Part shown: piece after piece, positions 54,155-64,000 of the stretch
Position numbering within the stretch: the stretch's first letter is position 1
Layout of the letters: every line of letters starts with the position of its first letter
NCBI GenBank assembly: GCA_014871385.1
Contig: CM026426.1
Location: forward strand, 92,366,426 to 92,430,425
Direction: 5' to 3'
DNA from: Ceratodon purpureus
Taxonomy: Eukaryota; Streptophyta; Bryopsida; Pseudoditrichales; Ditrichaceae
Length of the DNA stretch: 64,000 nucleotides
Notes under the pieces: generated by a model
The model's input: only the letters and a program-made list of their open reading frames with translations
The model's database searches: none
Told to the model about the DNA's origin: nothing
Translations under genes and position numbers: made by a program

Positions 54155-55250
54155 TCACAGTTCCTCGGCGGGTATTTGTTTGGTCACGGTCTGAGCCTCG
54201 GTCGCCAAGTTTGTATAGAGCTCACCTAAACTTAATTTAGGGGTAACGTGATCCGCCGTGGTATGGTAATGTTTGAGTTTATTTGAATAAACTATAATAG
54301 CTTGGGCGTCAAAATATTCGTTATTGACTAGTAGTACAGTATTGTTAGGCAATACCAATTGAACTCGGTATAGTCCATACCATATAGATTAAACTTTGGT
54401 TTTGCGCAACTTGGGGTCCTTGGGGCACCATAGGACCTAATCGCCTTTTTGAAACAGGCAGGCCGGTTGGGATGCTTGACAATGTTTGGCACTGAGTGCT
54501 TGTTTGTCTGTCATGTTCTTGACTGTCAAGGCATGAATTTCCTCGAGGTGGTGGATGTCTTGGAGGCGTGCCGCTAACACTTTGTATGGAGAGTAGTCCC
54601 GGGGATTCATGGATTGAAATGTGGGAGCAACATACTCCGTGGGTAGCACAGGCTCTGTGCCATGAACCATCTCAAATGGGCTGAGGGTAGTAGCCGTCTT
54701 GGTTGCAACGCGGTATGCCCAGAGTGCAGCTGGGAGGCACTCGTCCCAGTCAACTTGATTAGCGAGGATAAATCTTCGTAACATGTTAATGATAGTTTTA
54801 TTGGTAGAATCGGCCTGCCCATTCCCTTGAGGATAGTACACGGTGCTAGTGCGATGCTTGATGACGTGTTTTTCCATGAGATCTTCTATTACAAAATTGA
54901 CAAAGTGATTGCCATGGTTGGATACAATCTCCAGTGGACACCCAAAACGGGTGATAATCTGATCATAAAGGAATGTGGCCGTGACTACCGCGGTGTTATT
55001 ACGGAGGGGTTTTGCTTCAACCCACTTTGTGGTATAGTCCGTGGCCACCAAGATATACTTGTAACCTTGGCGGGTCACAGGGAAAATTGGATTGATGAAA
55101 TCTAGGCCCCAACGCTGGAACGGATCCAAAGGTGGTGTGGAAAGTAGAGGAACTTTTCCTTGGTATTGGAAGTTTGTGGTCGACATTTGGCATGCATGGC
55201 AGTTTTTGACGTAAGCGTGGACGTCTCAATGAAGCGTGGGCCATCAGTAT
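54155..55250 (-). pseudogene. Element 3 integrase remnant
   Basis: Integrase core wording ([52 protein letters not shown]) and the C-terminal LPNNTVLLVNNEYF segment. Closest in this window to Element 1's integrase. Broken. Confidence 0.8.
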
Positions 55251-55360
55251 TTGGCCATGAGTATTTTCTTGATGGTTGTGTCAGGGTCTAGGTGGCCTCC
55301 TGCTGGTCCGTCATGAAGGTGTGAAATAATTTGTGATTGATTCGTGGTTGGTACGCATAG

Positions 55361-56975
55361 TCAAATCTCCTGATCAGGGCCGCGGCAATAGAGGTGACTG
55401 TAGACCACGGTGTAGGGTAAGGTAGTTCTGACAATACTGATTTTTTGGGTCCCAGCTAGAATAGGAGGGGTAAAGTCTCCGGAGGTCAAGTAGCGCATGA
55501 TGTCCGTGGTCCAGTCATTGTTGTCTTGGATGTCCAGGACGGCAGCTTGGATATAGAGCTCATTAAAGGAATCATCGATGCCCTCTTTAGTGGTGTTGGT
55601 ATCCCTAGACAAGTAAACGGCCACAATGTGACGTTTCCCAGGTATGTACACAACCCCGAAATCGTACTCTAGTAGTATAATTATCCAGCGGGCCACTCGT
55701 CCTGTAACTAATGGCTGGTTTACCAAGTAAGACAGGCTATGATGGTCGACCATGAATTTGAATTTGTTCCCCAGTAGATAGTGTCAAAATTTCTTTACAA
55801 CATATATCATGGTTAGAGCTTCCCGTTTTGTCGTGGAGTAGTTTCGTTCGGCTTGGTTCAATAACCTACTTGCGTATGCCATAGGTTGGTTGTGTTTTCC
55901 GTTGAGATTTTGGGCCAGCATTACCCCCACGGCAAGATTCGATGCATTAGTGTGCATATGGAAAGGCTTGGTCCAGTCTGGGGCAATGAGTATTGGAGCA
56001 TTAGAATTGGCTAGTTTGATTTTCTCCAAAGCTTTATAGGCTGTTGGTGTCCAATCCATTGGGTAGGTATACTTGAAATGATTGAATGCCGTGATAGGCG
56101 CAGTTATATGTGCAAGTTTTCCAATGTATATTCTATTGAATTGCGAGAGTCCTAACAGGCGCTGGACGCCCTTTTGGTCTTTGGGTGGTATCATGTTCAA
56201 CATGTCCTTGATCTTGGAGGGGTCCAGTAGTTTGCCATATTTGGAAACAATATACCCTAGGATAACTCTAGCAAACAACAAGAACATATATTTTTCAGCA
56301 TTTAGACTAACACCGTTGGCTTGGAATGCATCAAATATTTGATGGAGGTGGAAAACATGGTCCTTCATCTACCCATATACCGTACCGTCGTCCAAATAGA
56401 TTCTAAAGAATCGCTTTAAGTAAGGACATTATATTAGTTCCATGGCGCGTTGGAATGTCATGGGCGCGTTCTTGGCTCCAAACGGCATTCGTTCGAATTG
56501 GTAAAGTCCCCATTCCATGGAAAAAGTTGTTTTGTTTTTATCTTGCTCTGCCATGGCGACTTGGTAGTATCAGATAAATAGTCAAGGAAGGAATACATTT
56601 CATGGCCTTCTACTTCATCTATGATTTCTTCCATGTACGGTAACGGGTAATGATCCTTCTTGGTTGCTGCGTTGAGTTTTCGGAAATCTACACAAATACG
56701 CAATGCGCGGTTTTTCTTGGGAATGATAACCATGGGTGATAACCATGGCGCCGAGCCAAAAGGGGAGATAACTTGGCTTTTAGTAACTTATCTAACTCTT
56801 CTTTCACCCAAGAAGCATAATTGGGGTTCATGCAGTAACGTCGCTGCTGTACATGAATGGCACTGGGCACTAAGGGTGGAAGTACACTAGAGGTAGTGCA
56901 ATTTTGGCAAAACTCCACTGTACCATTGGGACCTTTTAGTACTAAAGTGTACAATAAGTACTCTAACTTACTCAA
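55361..56975 (-). pseudogene. Element 3 reverse transcriptase and RNase H remnant
   Basis: From right to left: RT N-terminal wording ([20 protein letters not shown]), the RT thumb region, the connection (IYIGKLAHITAPITAF), and RNase H (HTNASNLAVGVMLAQN; YSTTKREALTMIYV; MVDHHSLSYLVNQPLV). Family Ty3/gypsy, related to Element 1. Broken in several places. Confidence 0.8.
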
Positions 56976-57060
56976 TCTGAGCCGTTGAAATTCCTTGAAA
57001 GAAGCAGGGTTAGGCGATTGGTATCAGCCAATCAGGATAGTCTATTCTGACACTAGGGAT

Positions 57061-59400
57061 TCGCTTTGATTTAGATCCATATGGGCCAGTACATCTCCGC
57101 ATGACATGTGGCGGTATTCAAATACATGGAGTGGCGGGAGTTGATGTCCAACCTCGGCGCCAGGATCTGCGATTCATTGAAGCATTTAGCATCCTAGCCT
57201 TTCTAGACAAGGTTTTTGAGATTGGTCATTTGATTACAATCATGCTTCAAATGTGCAATCATCCTGCTCCTAAAAACTGTATATTTGTTAAAGGGCTCCG
57301 AGTTATGGACTTGTCTCTACTTTAGGTTTTTTTTAGATGAACTTGGGATGAAGTCTACTTTAGTCAAGTGATTGGTTGTTTGAAGCATTCCAGAATACTA
57401 TACAAGCTTTTGAATTTAAATTATAACATGGCTCTAATAAGATTTTCTTTTCAATACGTTGTTATAAAAAAATATAAATTGAAAACCATGATTGTTGATT
57501 AATTATACACTTGTTTGTTTAGAATTGAATATGATTCCTAATTTAGTATATTGAAAATAAACCTCCATATGTTGAATTGAGAGTTTTTTCTAGAATTCAT
57601 CATTTTATAAAAAAGAACATGAGAAGTTGAGCTATTAGCATGGTGGAAAAAGGAGAATGCAAGAAAGTACTCTATATAGCATGTTTATTTTTGGGTTTTT
57701 AAATTTATTTTGTGTATAGCTTTTTGAAGTTGTTTTAATAATAGAAAAAATTAAAAATTTAAATATGGACATCATTTCCTCCTTCCCCCCCCTAAAATTA
57801 AATATTAAATATTAAAATTAAAGAAAGACAAAATTGAAAGGAAAAAAACTTAAAAGAAGAAAACAAAAATAATAGAAGGATCAGTAAAGTAGAAACAAAT
57901 ATGAAATATGGTGATAAAAGAAAAAAGGGGAAAAAATTTTAAAAGAGAAGAAAAAACAAAATAATATAGAAGGGTAAAAAAGGGAATGAAATATTAATAT
58001 AAAAGAAGGTGGGAAAAAAAAAGGATGAACGATTTTATGAAGAAAAAAAAGGAAAAGAAATAATATATAATAAGAGATGGTCAAAAAAGAAAAAAAAGTA
58101 AAAGTTTAATTAAATTTAAAAAAATGAAACAAATCAGTTGAAGGATGAAGGAATATCGTATTGACGTGTGATGTAATAGAGAAATGAAACATTATTATAG
58201 AGCTATGGGTGCCAGTCGATTCTTAACATAGCAATTTGAAAATAGAATATTCTAAAATGAAGGTAGATTTATTTATATGTAATTTTTTCTTAAAATAAGG
58301 CATGGGACGTTAGATATTAGCATGATGGAAAAATTGAACGTGAAAAATTAACCTATGAGATAGTTAATATTTTCATTTAACATGTACAACTACTTTAAGA
58401 TATTTAATTGATAGGAAAATAAATTTAAAAATTAAATGAATGAACGTCATTTTCTGCGCCCCTTTTGAAGAGTTGATATGATATATTAAGAAATAAGAAT
58501 TAAAAAAAAAATAGATCAAGATTGTTAGAGAAAATTATAAAAAAAAAATAGATCAAGATTATTTCTTCCTCCCTTTAAATAAAATATGAAACATTAAAAG
58601 AAATAGAAGAATTGAAAGAAATGAAAAGGGCATTTCTTCAAGGACAAAAGAACAAGATATTGTAGGAATTACTTTATATATGTAGTTCATTTTTGATTTT
58701 TTTATTTCATCGTAATCTACTTTAAGTTTTTTTGATGATAGGAATTTTAAGAAAACATCAATGGATGAACATTAAATAAGGTGGAAAACAAGAAAAGAAA
58801 TAATTAAAAAAAAATGAACATTCCTTCAAGGAGAATATGAGAAGGTATTGAAGTATGGCATAATTGTGAAATCAAATTGAAGTAAAAGAATTTTAGTTGG
58901 TTTTCATTTACGGCTACTTCAAGTGATTTTAATTAAAAAGCAGTACGCACCAAAATAACAATTTAGATACCCCAATCTTATTTTCTCAAAAAAGTAGAGA
59001 AATAAAAAATTGAAAGGATGAATGAACAAATTCATTTGAAATTGTTCTTTTTAAGGTATTAGACAAATTTAATTCTAAGATGAGATAATTCTTAGAGACA
59101 ATTTTTCATGCATTCTAGTTGCGATATACTTATGAAATTGAAAATAAAGTGTAGTAAATATTTTGTTATTTTTGGACAACAAAACCATACTGTATAATGT
59201 CAATGCGAAAACAAAGAATATTTATTTAAACATTTGCATGTACGTTTAAACATACAACAATTTCTAAGAGCACGTGTTTAAATTCTTAGGGAATTTTTTG
59301 AAAATGGTGAGGTTTAAACTAGTGAGGTTTAGGATAGGAGAGAATTAAGTGTGGGAGTATAGTAGCAAAATGTCAATTAATGTTGACACGCAGGCTGGAG
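57061..59400. other. AT-rich intergenic DNA with diverged repeats
   Basis: Homopolymer-rich, strongly AT-biased, no gene. Similar wording recurs at intervals of several hundred bases: TTAGCATGGTGGAAAAA (57634) and TTAGCATGATGGAAAAA (58317); CATTTCTTCAAGGA (58630) and CATTCCTTCAAGGA (58817); AAAATAGATCAAGATT twice near 58508-58560. This suggests an old, decayed tandem duplication or copies of one AT-rich element. Confidence 0.5.
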
Positions 59401-59791
59401 GCTAGAAAAGTTAGAGGTGACGGCTTAGAAACGGCGGAAATTCATTACTGGAATTGGTGACCGGCAGTCACCAGTTACCGCAAGTGGAGTGTGTACTGAT
59501 GACCGGTGACCGGCGGTGTGAAGTGCCAGGTGACCGGTGGTCGAAGGTGACCTTCGTCTCGCACCTTTGGAGCTGGGGTCAAGACTGATGTTGTTGTGGA
59601 GGGGGAAGAAGCTGCAAGCTCCGAGTGCGATGTTGAGAAAGGATGCTAAGTCGGGAATTGCGATGTTGAGAGGGTAGGTTGGTTGAGGGGGATTGTGAGG
59701 GTCTTAGGGTTTAGGGTCTCAGGGTTTTGTGAGGAGAAGGGGTTTAGGGGGTGGCAGTGGGGTTTTAGGAGAAGGGATTTGTAGGGTAGTG
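59401..59791 (+). promoter_or_regulatory. 5' region of SUVR-like gene with GGTGACCGG cluster
   Basis: GGTGACCGG-type words cluster at 59456-59556. Two can fold: GGTGACCGGCAGTCACC at 59456-59472 (6-bp stem, 5-base loop) and CGAAGGTGACCTTCG at 59542-59556 (7-bp arms around one base). The base composition jumps from AT-rich to GC-rich here, as expected at a gene's 5' end. No TATA box is obvious. Confidence 0.4.
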
Positions 59792-61733
59792 ATGGAGCGC
59801 AGCGGGAGTGTACGCTCCGGAGATAGGGACAGTGCGCGGAGGGGGCGGAGTGTTGGAGCGCGAGAGAGGAGGGGTCGAGGGGCAGATCGCGATGAAGACG
59901 ACGCTGGGAGGGAGGGTCCGCAGAAGAAGGCACGCGGGTCATGTGCGCAGGAGCCTGAGGCCAAGGAGATCCGGAAGAAGTCAGCTGCAAACTGAGGAGA
60001 CAAACGAGGCCGGGATGAGGTGGAAGAAGGAGCTGCACCGCCGGCGCAGAAGAAGATGGGAGGAGCGACACGAGGTCCAGCACCAAGCCGCGAGGTGGAA
60101 GAAGGGGCTGCAACACCGGCATTGAAGAAGACAGGGGGAGCGACACGAGGTCGAGCACAAAGCCGCGACGAGGACGATGGAGAAGAGCAGGCAGTGTTGA
60201 AGTCCACCGCGAAGAAGAAGGGGAAGGGGAATGTACGCTCCGCGAAGGCCTTCAATTGCATTGAGGACGTCGACAAAGAGATTGAGAGGTTGAATAAGCC
60301 CCCGCGGGAGTTGAAGAAGGCGGATTTTGCAAGAGAGTATGGACTCTCCAATGAGGGAGACAATCCCCACTTCTTCCGTCGAGGCACAATTTCAGGTGAC
60401 ACAGTGCGGAGGTTATTTGGAAAGCCATATAGAGATGGAGGCCGTAGTGGATTTTATTGGCAGGGCTGCAAAGTTCAGGAGGTGGTGGACAGGGTGAAAT
60501 ACTTGCACCCAATTCTATACGAGCATGAAGAGGAGGAGAATCCGAACCTGATTACAATCAGGTTTGCCGAAGGGATTGCTCTGGAGTACGAGGAAGGAGG
60601 GGGTCGAGTGAATTGGTGTGGATTCGGGGAGGAGACCAACAAGCGCCAGAGGAGTAGATACAAGCTAGATAAGGAAAAGCTAGAGGAGCTGCGCAAGAGT
60701 ATTGCGGAGTCTACGGCTGACGAGGGGAAGAAGAAGGTGGACGTGAGAGGGAAGGAATGGCGCGGCATCAAGGTGGAGCCCGGCTGGGAAGGGAAGGTGG
60801 AGCAAGGTGATGCAATGAGGGTGAGGGGTCGTGGGGCACCGGGTGAGTCAAGGGGAGGACTTGAATCCGCCATGGCCTCGGGAGTCTGCTTGCAGGAGGA
60901 TGCGGCGGCGCGTGCTCCAAGTGGGAGGTTGGCGAAGGAGGCAGTGGAAGAGCGGCTGCAAGACGTGGAGGGGTTAATGTAGGCTATCTTCTTGGAGCAA
61001 AATATTAAGCGGGAGCTGAAGAAGGAGGCAACAGAACGACTTGACCAAGCCATTTGGAAGATCAAGCAGTCCGAATGGGGCATGGGACAACTTAGGAAAC
61101 AGGAGGAGTTGAAGACGGCGTTGATCAGAGCACTTGAAGAGGAAGGGGCTGATGTATACAAAGAGAAGATCAAGATGGAGGGAATTCAGGAGCAGCTGGA
61201 TGAGGAGGAGAAGATGGTCGCGGCCGCAAAGAAGGAGCTCGAGGCTGCCGAGGCTGAGATCCAGGTGTTAACAAGGGAATTGGAGTCGGGTCAGCTTTAG
61301 TTTGATGCCCTTGCAGCCGTGAAGTTTCAAATGAAGCAAGGGAGGAGTAGTCTAAACTTTACGCCAAGTCCAATGGTGTATGCGGCTGGGAAATCAATTA
61401 TGCCCGGGTTTGATTCTTCTGATGAGGCCTCGTTGATCAGGATTACAGCTTGTTGCTTATGTTCCTTCCCATTCTCGCAGAATGACATGGTCGTTACCTC
61501 TTGTAGACATTTGTATCATCCGTTCTGTGCTTGAGTTGTCTTCGTTCGAAGCTGTAAGTGCGTGGCCACAGGGTGTGGGGAGATGTGTCACCCAGATTGG
61601 CACCGAAGTTTCGGTTGGGGAGAGCCACCTGCGGATTTGGTGGAGAAGGCCCGAATGCTTGGACTGGCCGAAGAAAGGAGGAGAGTGATGGAAGACAGAA
61701 CAAACCAGGCTATGGCAAAGGTGCCTTCGGATG
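59792..61733 (+). pseudogene. SUVR-like gene, exon 1: novel N-terminus, coiled coil, RING-like finger
   Basis: ATG at 59792 (MERSGSVRSGDRDSARRG). The frame runs to a GTAAGT donor at 61734. Content: an Arg/Asp-rich, nuclear-looking N-terminus; two imperfect repeats around GGATRG (60048-60160); a conserved-looking domain (KKADFAREYGLSNEGDNPHF; DTVRRLFGKPYRDGGRSGFY; VKYLHPILYEHEEEENP); a coiled coil (about 60990-61295); then a cysteine/histidine finger (CCLCSFPF, SCRHLYHPFC, CKCVATGCGEMCHPDWHRSFGWG). In-frame stops occur at 59993 (TGA), 60980 (TAG), 61298 (TAG) and 61532 (TGA), with no change of frame. I recall similar RING-like proteins as an expanded family in mosses, but cannot name this one. 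Confidence 0.65.
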
Positions 61734-62123
61734 GTAAGTTTAAGAGCACATAATTTTTAGACTCTTATTATGTGCTTTGCAATGAATAGTCACTGTTGTG
61801 CTCTGTAGGGATTCGAGTGCTTATGTACTTCGAAGCTCACACAGTAGTATGCCTTTGTTCCACTTCTGCTCAGTTCTAGAAGTTTGTACTTGACGAAGCT
61901 ACAACAGGTATTTCTTGTCTTTATTTAACTTGGCACTAGAAGTCCTACGTGGTAAACATAGATTGAGTCCTGGTCCTACAGTACTTTCAGAATTGCGGAC
62001 TTGTACAAATGGTCCAGCAGTTCAATTCCAATACATAGTGATAGTACTTGTTCATTTGTACGGGTTGACTGAAATTACATTATGTACTATGTGTATAGAC
62101 TCTAATCTCTTGTGTCGTGGCAG
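61734..62123 (+). other. Intron 1 of SUVR-like gene
   Basis: GTAAGT donor and GTCGTGGCAG acceptor, 390 bp, AT-richer than the exons. The codon split is G|GT, giving the junction VPSDG / SSLRFALPKK in one frame. Confidence 0.8.
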
Positions 62124-63164
62124 GTTCTAGCCTCCGATTTGCATTACCAAAGAAGGTCTTCAACAGCGCGGGACTAACATTCGAAGGGGAGACAAGTCAG
62201 GCAGCATGCTCTGGAGGCGTGCCTCAGGAGTTTGGTGGTGTGCCGTACCGGATTTTGAGGGGCGAGAGCATATGCTCAAGAGATGAACCAAGGTTGGAGA
62301 AGCCGGTGGAGAAGGTCGTCATGGAGGCTCTCACGGAGGGCACTCACTGGAAGGGGTCTGAACCAGACCTGGAGTCGGAGGAGGATTCTTCAGATGACGA
62401 AGAGCCCACCGTCAAGATGTCCCCCCTATGTTCAAGCTCTGGCACTACCGTAGAGGGTTTGGGTTCGGATGGAAGCTCGTCTAATGATGAGTCGTCTGAA
62501 CAGGGGACAGAGGAGGGAGGAGACAGCGACATCAGTGTGGAGGTGCGCCCTTTACAGCCAGCCCAAAGAAAAGGCAGCCCACAACAGCCAGCCAAGAAAG
62601 GGGATGTAGAAGAGCAGGTGGAAGAGCAGGATTATGAAGAAGTGATGAGTTCTCGGGAAGAAAGAGAGGGTCAGGGTGATCGGGTTGTTGTTGTTGGTGT
62701 CAGTGGGAGCGGGAAGAAGGCGGATCAAGGTGCCGGCGTCATAAAGAAGGGACCGCACGCAGTGGAGAAGGGGCTGCAGGGGGTGGAGAAGGGACTGCAG
62801 GCACAGAAGGAACCATAGGTAAAAGAGAAGGGACTGCAGGGGGTGAAGGGGAAGGACACGCCGGAGAAGCCTGAGAGGAAGGAAATATTGCCCCCTAAGC
62901 CGGGGTCACAATGCTTGCTGGGGCGCAAGGGAAGAGGGCTTTGGGGAGAACTTGCTCGGGAGAATGCAGGAGTCACGGCTGGGGGATTTGTGGAGACATT
63001 GGTGTTGGTGGAGGCTGCTGCAAAGTTCATGGCGATACTAAGAAGGAAGGCCAAAGGTGCATCAAAGGAGAAGGAGGCGGCAGCAAAGGAGAAGGAGCCG
63101 ACAGCAAAGGAGAAGGGCAGTGCAACGTTGCCTGTAGAGGGGGGAGGCAGCCGCGGTGGATGAC
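62124..63164 (+). pseudogene. SUVR-like gene, exon 2: acidic/basic linker
   Basis: It continues the exon 1 frame: SSLRFALPKKVFNSAG, then an acidic serine-rich stretch (ESEEDSSDDEEP; SSNDESSEQGTEEGGD), then short repeats of KGLQ/VEKG and KEKE/AAAKEKE. The segment LWGELARENAGVTAGGFVET (62940-63000) looks more structured. In-frame stops are TAG 62816 and TGA 63161. The exon ends at a GTAAGT donor at 63165. It has no catalytic motif; it looks like a flexible spacer between the N-terminal module and the methyltransferase region. Confidence 0.6.
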
Positions 63165-63413
63165 GTAAGTAATCAGTAGGATTGCTTGTATTGTTTAATT
63201 TTTTTGTTTTTTGATCTATTGAGCTGCGGTAGAATGCTTGCATAGAATGGATTTGCACGTATATTAATGTATCTTACCTCATCACCGAGGTCTTCCTAAC
63301 AGGGAAGGTTCAAGGCTTGTCGCCATTTTTTTCCCCATGCGGTTGTGCTATTTGCGGCCCATTTTTTTTTTCTTTGCATTTGTACTTTTTGTAGTTTTCC
63401 CCTGCAATCCTAG
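63165..63413 (+). other. Intron 2 of SUVR-like gene
   Basis: GTAAGT donor; among nearby acceptors only CCTAG ending at 63413 keeps the phase (C|AA). T-rich throughout, with a run of Ts before the acceptor. Confidence 0.65.
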
Positions 63414-64000
63414 AACCTATCTTTTCTATTTTTAAGAGAATGACGAGGGGAAGGTGGTCTATTGGGATGTGATTCAACCAGGCTGAAGCTTGGTATGATG
63501 CAGCAGACCTGTCTAAGGGGCTCGAGAGGATTCCTGTCCTTGTCGGTCAGTCTGAAATTGCTATGACATACTTTCAATATATGAATACGAGTGTGGTCAT
63601 TGACCAAGCAGTCGTGCCTACCACCCTTCAAAGCCTCCGCCCCGGGGACGTCTGTATATGTTCCCCTGAATGCTTGGAGGCGAATGGTACTTGTGCATGC
63701 CAATCTAGTCCACGAGGAGGCGTTGCATATAGTGAAGGAGGCCAAGTGGAGGACGAGTATCTGGAGCCACGCAAAGAAGAAGATGCACATTACTGTAAGA
63801 AGGGTGCACGCTGTTTTAATGGAGATTGAGTGTGCCAGGGTCATGTAGGTCGTCTTTTCGTTAAGGAGTGCAATGTCAAGTGTAGGTGTCATCGTGATTG
63901 TGGCAATCGTGTTGTCCAGCAGGGGATGAAGTATCAAGTAGAGGTTTTTCTTACAGTCCATACGACGTGGGGGATTTGGACGACTGAGCTAATTCCTAGA
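63414..64000 (+). pseudogene. SUVR-type histone methyltransferase, pre-SET and start of SET
   Basis: Continues in frame to the window edge. DLSKGLERIPVLVG and MNTSVVIDQAVVPTTLQSL precede a pre-SET zinc cluster: CICSPECLEANGTCAC, YCKKGARC, CQGHVGRLFVKEC and CRCHRDCGNRVVQQG. The start of a SET domain follows (YQVEVFLTVHTTWGIWT). The pattern and the spacing between the cysteine blocks match plant SUVR proteins, which methylate histone H3 lysine 9 in the nucleus. In-frame TGA codons occur at 63470 and 63827. The SET catalytic part (NHSC and YDY motifs) lies beyond the window, so activity cannot be judged. Confidence 0.75.

Larger units (their letters stand above)
37107..57060 (-). mobile_element. 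Element 3: old broken Ty3/gypsy fossil, hosts Element 2
   Basis: In minus-strand order the remnants are reverse transcriptase (from about 57000), RNase H, integrase (to about 54155), then, beyond the nested Element 2, a proline-rich stretch, an accessory domain, a coiled coil (to 38635), an untranslated stretch and an LTR-like block. Its integrase tail (LPNNTVLLVNNEYFDAQAII) is close to Element 1's, so it is an older relative. It is broken, with at least half a dozen breaks in pol; the 5' LTR, gag and protease are not seen. It is older than Element 2, which sits inside it. Confidence 0.8.

Noticed and set aside
57019-57030. TGGTATCAGCC, similar to the initiator Met primer-binding site
   Set aside because: It lies in the truncated end of Element 3, diverges after nine bases and has no LTR or gag beside it.
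57150-57162. CGGCGCCA beside the truncated end of Element 3, like an Asp primer-binding site
   Set aside because: No LTR matching 37107-37858 follows to the right, so it cannot be supported as the element's start.
59646-60512. Minus-strand frames of 130-230 codons opposite the SUVR-like gene
   Set aside because: They overlap the GC-rich exon on the other strand, are serine/proline-rich low complexity, and lack start, splice or domain evidence.
61915-62130. 71-codon + strand frame in intron 1 of the SUVR-like gene
   Set aside because: It lies almost entirely within an intron with good GTAAGT and CAG boundaries and has no recognisable content.

Overview
The window looks like repeat-dominated nuclear DNA of a land plant, most likely a moss or another seed-free plant. 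Three things point there. A P-L-S type pentatricopeptide (PPR) gene closely resembles moss DYW-type organelle RNA-editing factors. The retrotransposons are plant Ty3/gypsy elements of the Tat/Athila-like branch and a plant Ty1/copia element. A gene cut by the right edge carries a plant SUVR-type pre-SET/SET methyltransferase region. The species is inferred from memory of protein families, not from a search.

Layout. 1-1472: nothing recognised. 1473-4960 (+): a decayed MULE-type DNA transposon (N-terminal zinc region, transposase core, SWIM finger). 5211-5675 (-): an orphan reading frame. 6380-19674 (-): a PPR gene whose coding region is split by Element 1, a 12.46-kb LTR retrotransposon (6861-19323) with identical 423-bp LTRs, a GAGTT target duplication and one 3,464-codon frame. 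About 20290-34046: a 13.7-kb array of a 14-bp minisatellite with recent kilobase-scale duplications inside it. 35103-37106: a truncated Ty1/copia fossil. 37107-57060 (-): an old broken Ty3/gypsy fossil (Element 3), split by Element 2 (40742-54104), a young whole-looking element whose 3,653-bp LTRs each contain an intact 731-codon frame; its target duplication is ATGAC. 57060-59400: AT-rich intergenic DNA with diverged internal repeats. 59792-64000 (+): a multi-exon host gene joining an unfamiliar N-terminal region, a coiled coil, a RING-like finger and a charged linker to a SUVR pre-SET/SET region. It keeps one frame across three exons but carries eight in-frame TAG/TGA codons.

The most unusual signals are in the retroelements. 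All three Ty3 elements appear to carry the same accessory module (a conserved helical domain followed by a coiled coil) in three different places: fused to the C-terminus of Pol (Element 1), downstream of pol (Element 3) and inside the LTRs (Element 2). Element 1 is also studded with one heptamer (AGCCGAC/GTCGGCT, about 34 copies, in all reading frames and in an LTR hairpin) and has three extra copies of its polypurine-tract sequence near its 5' end. The host genes do not form an operon or pathway; the window is best read as a stack of insertions with a known relative order.
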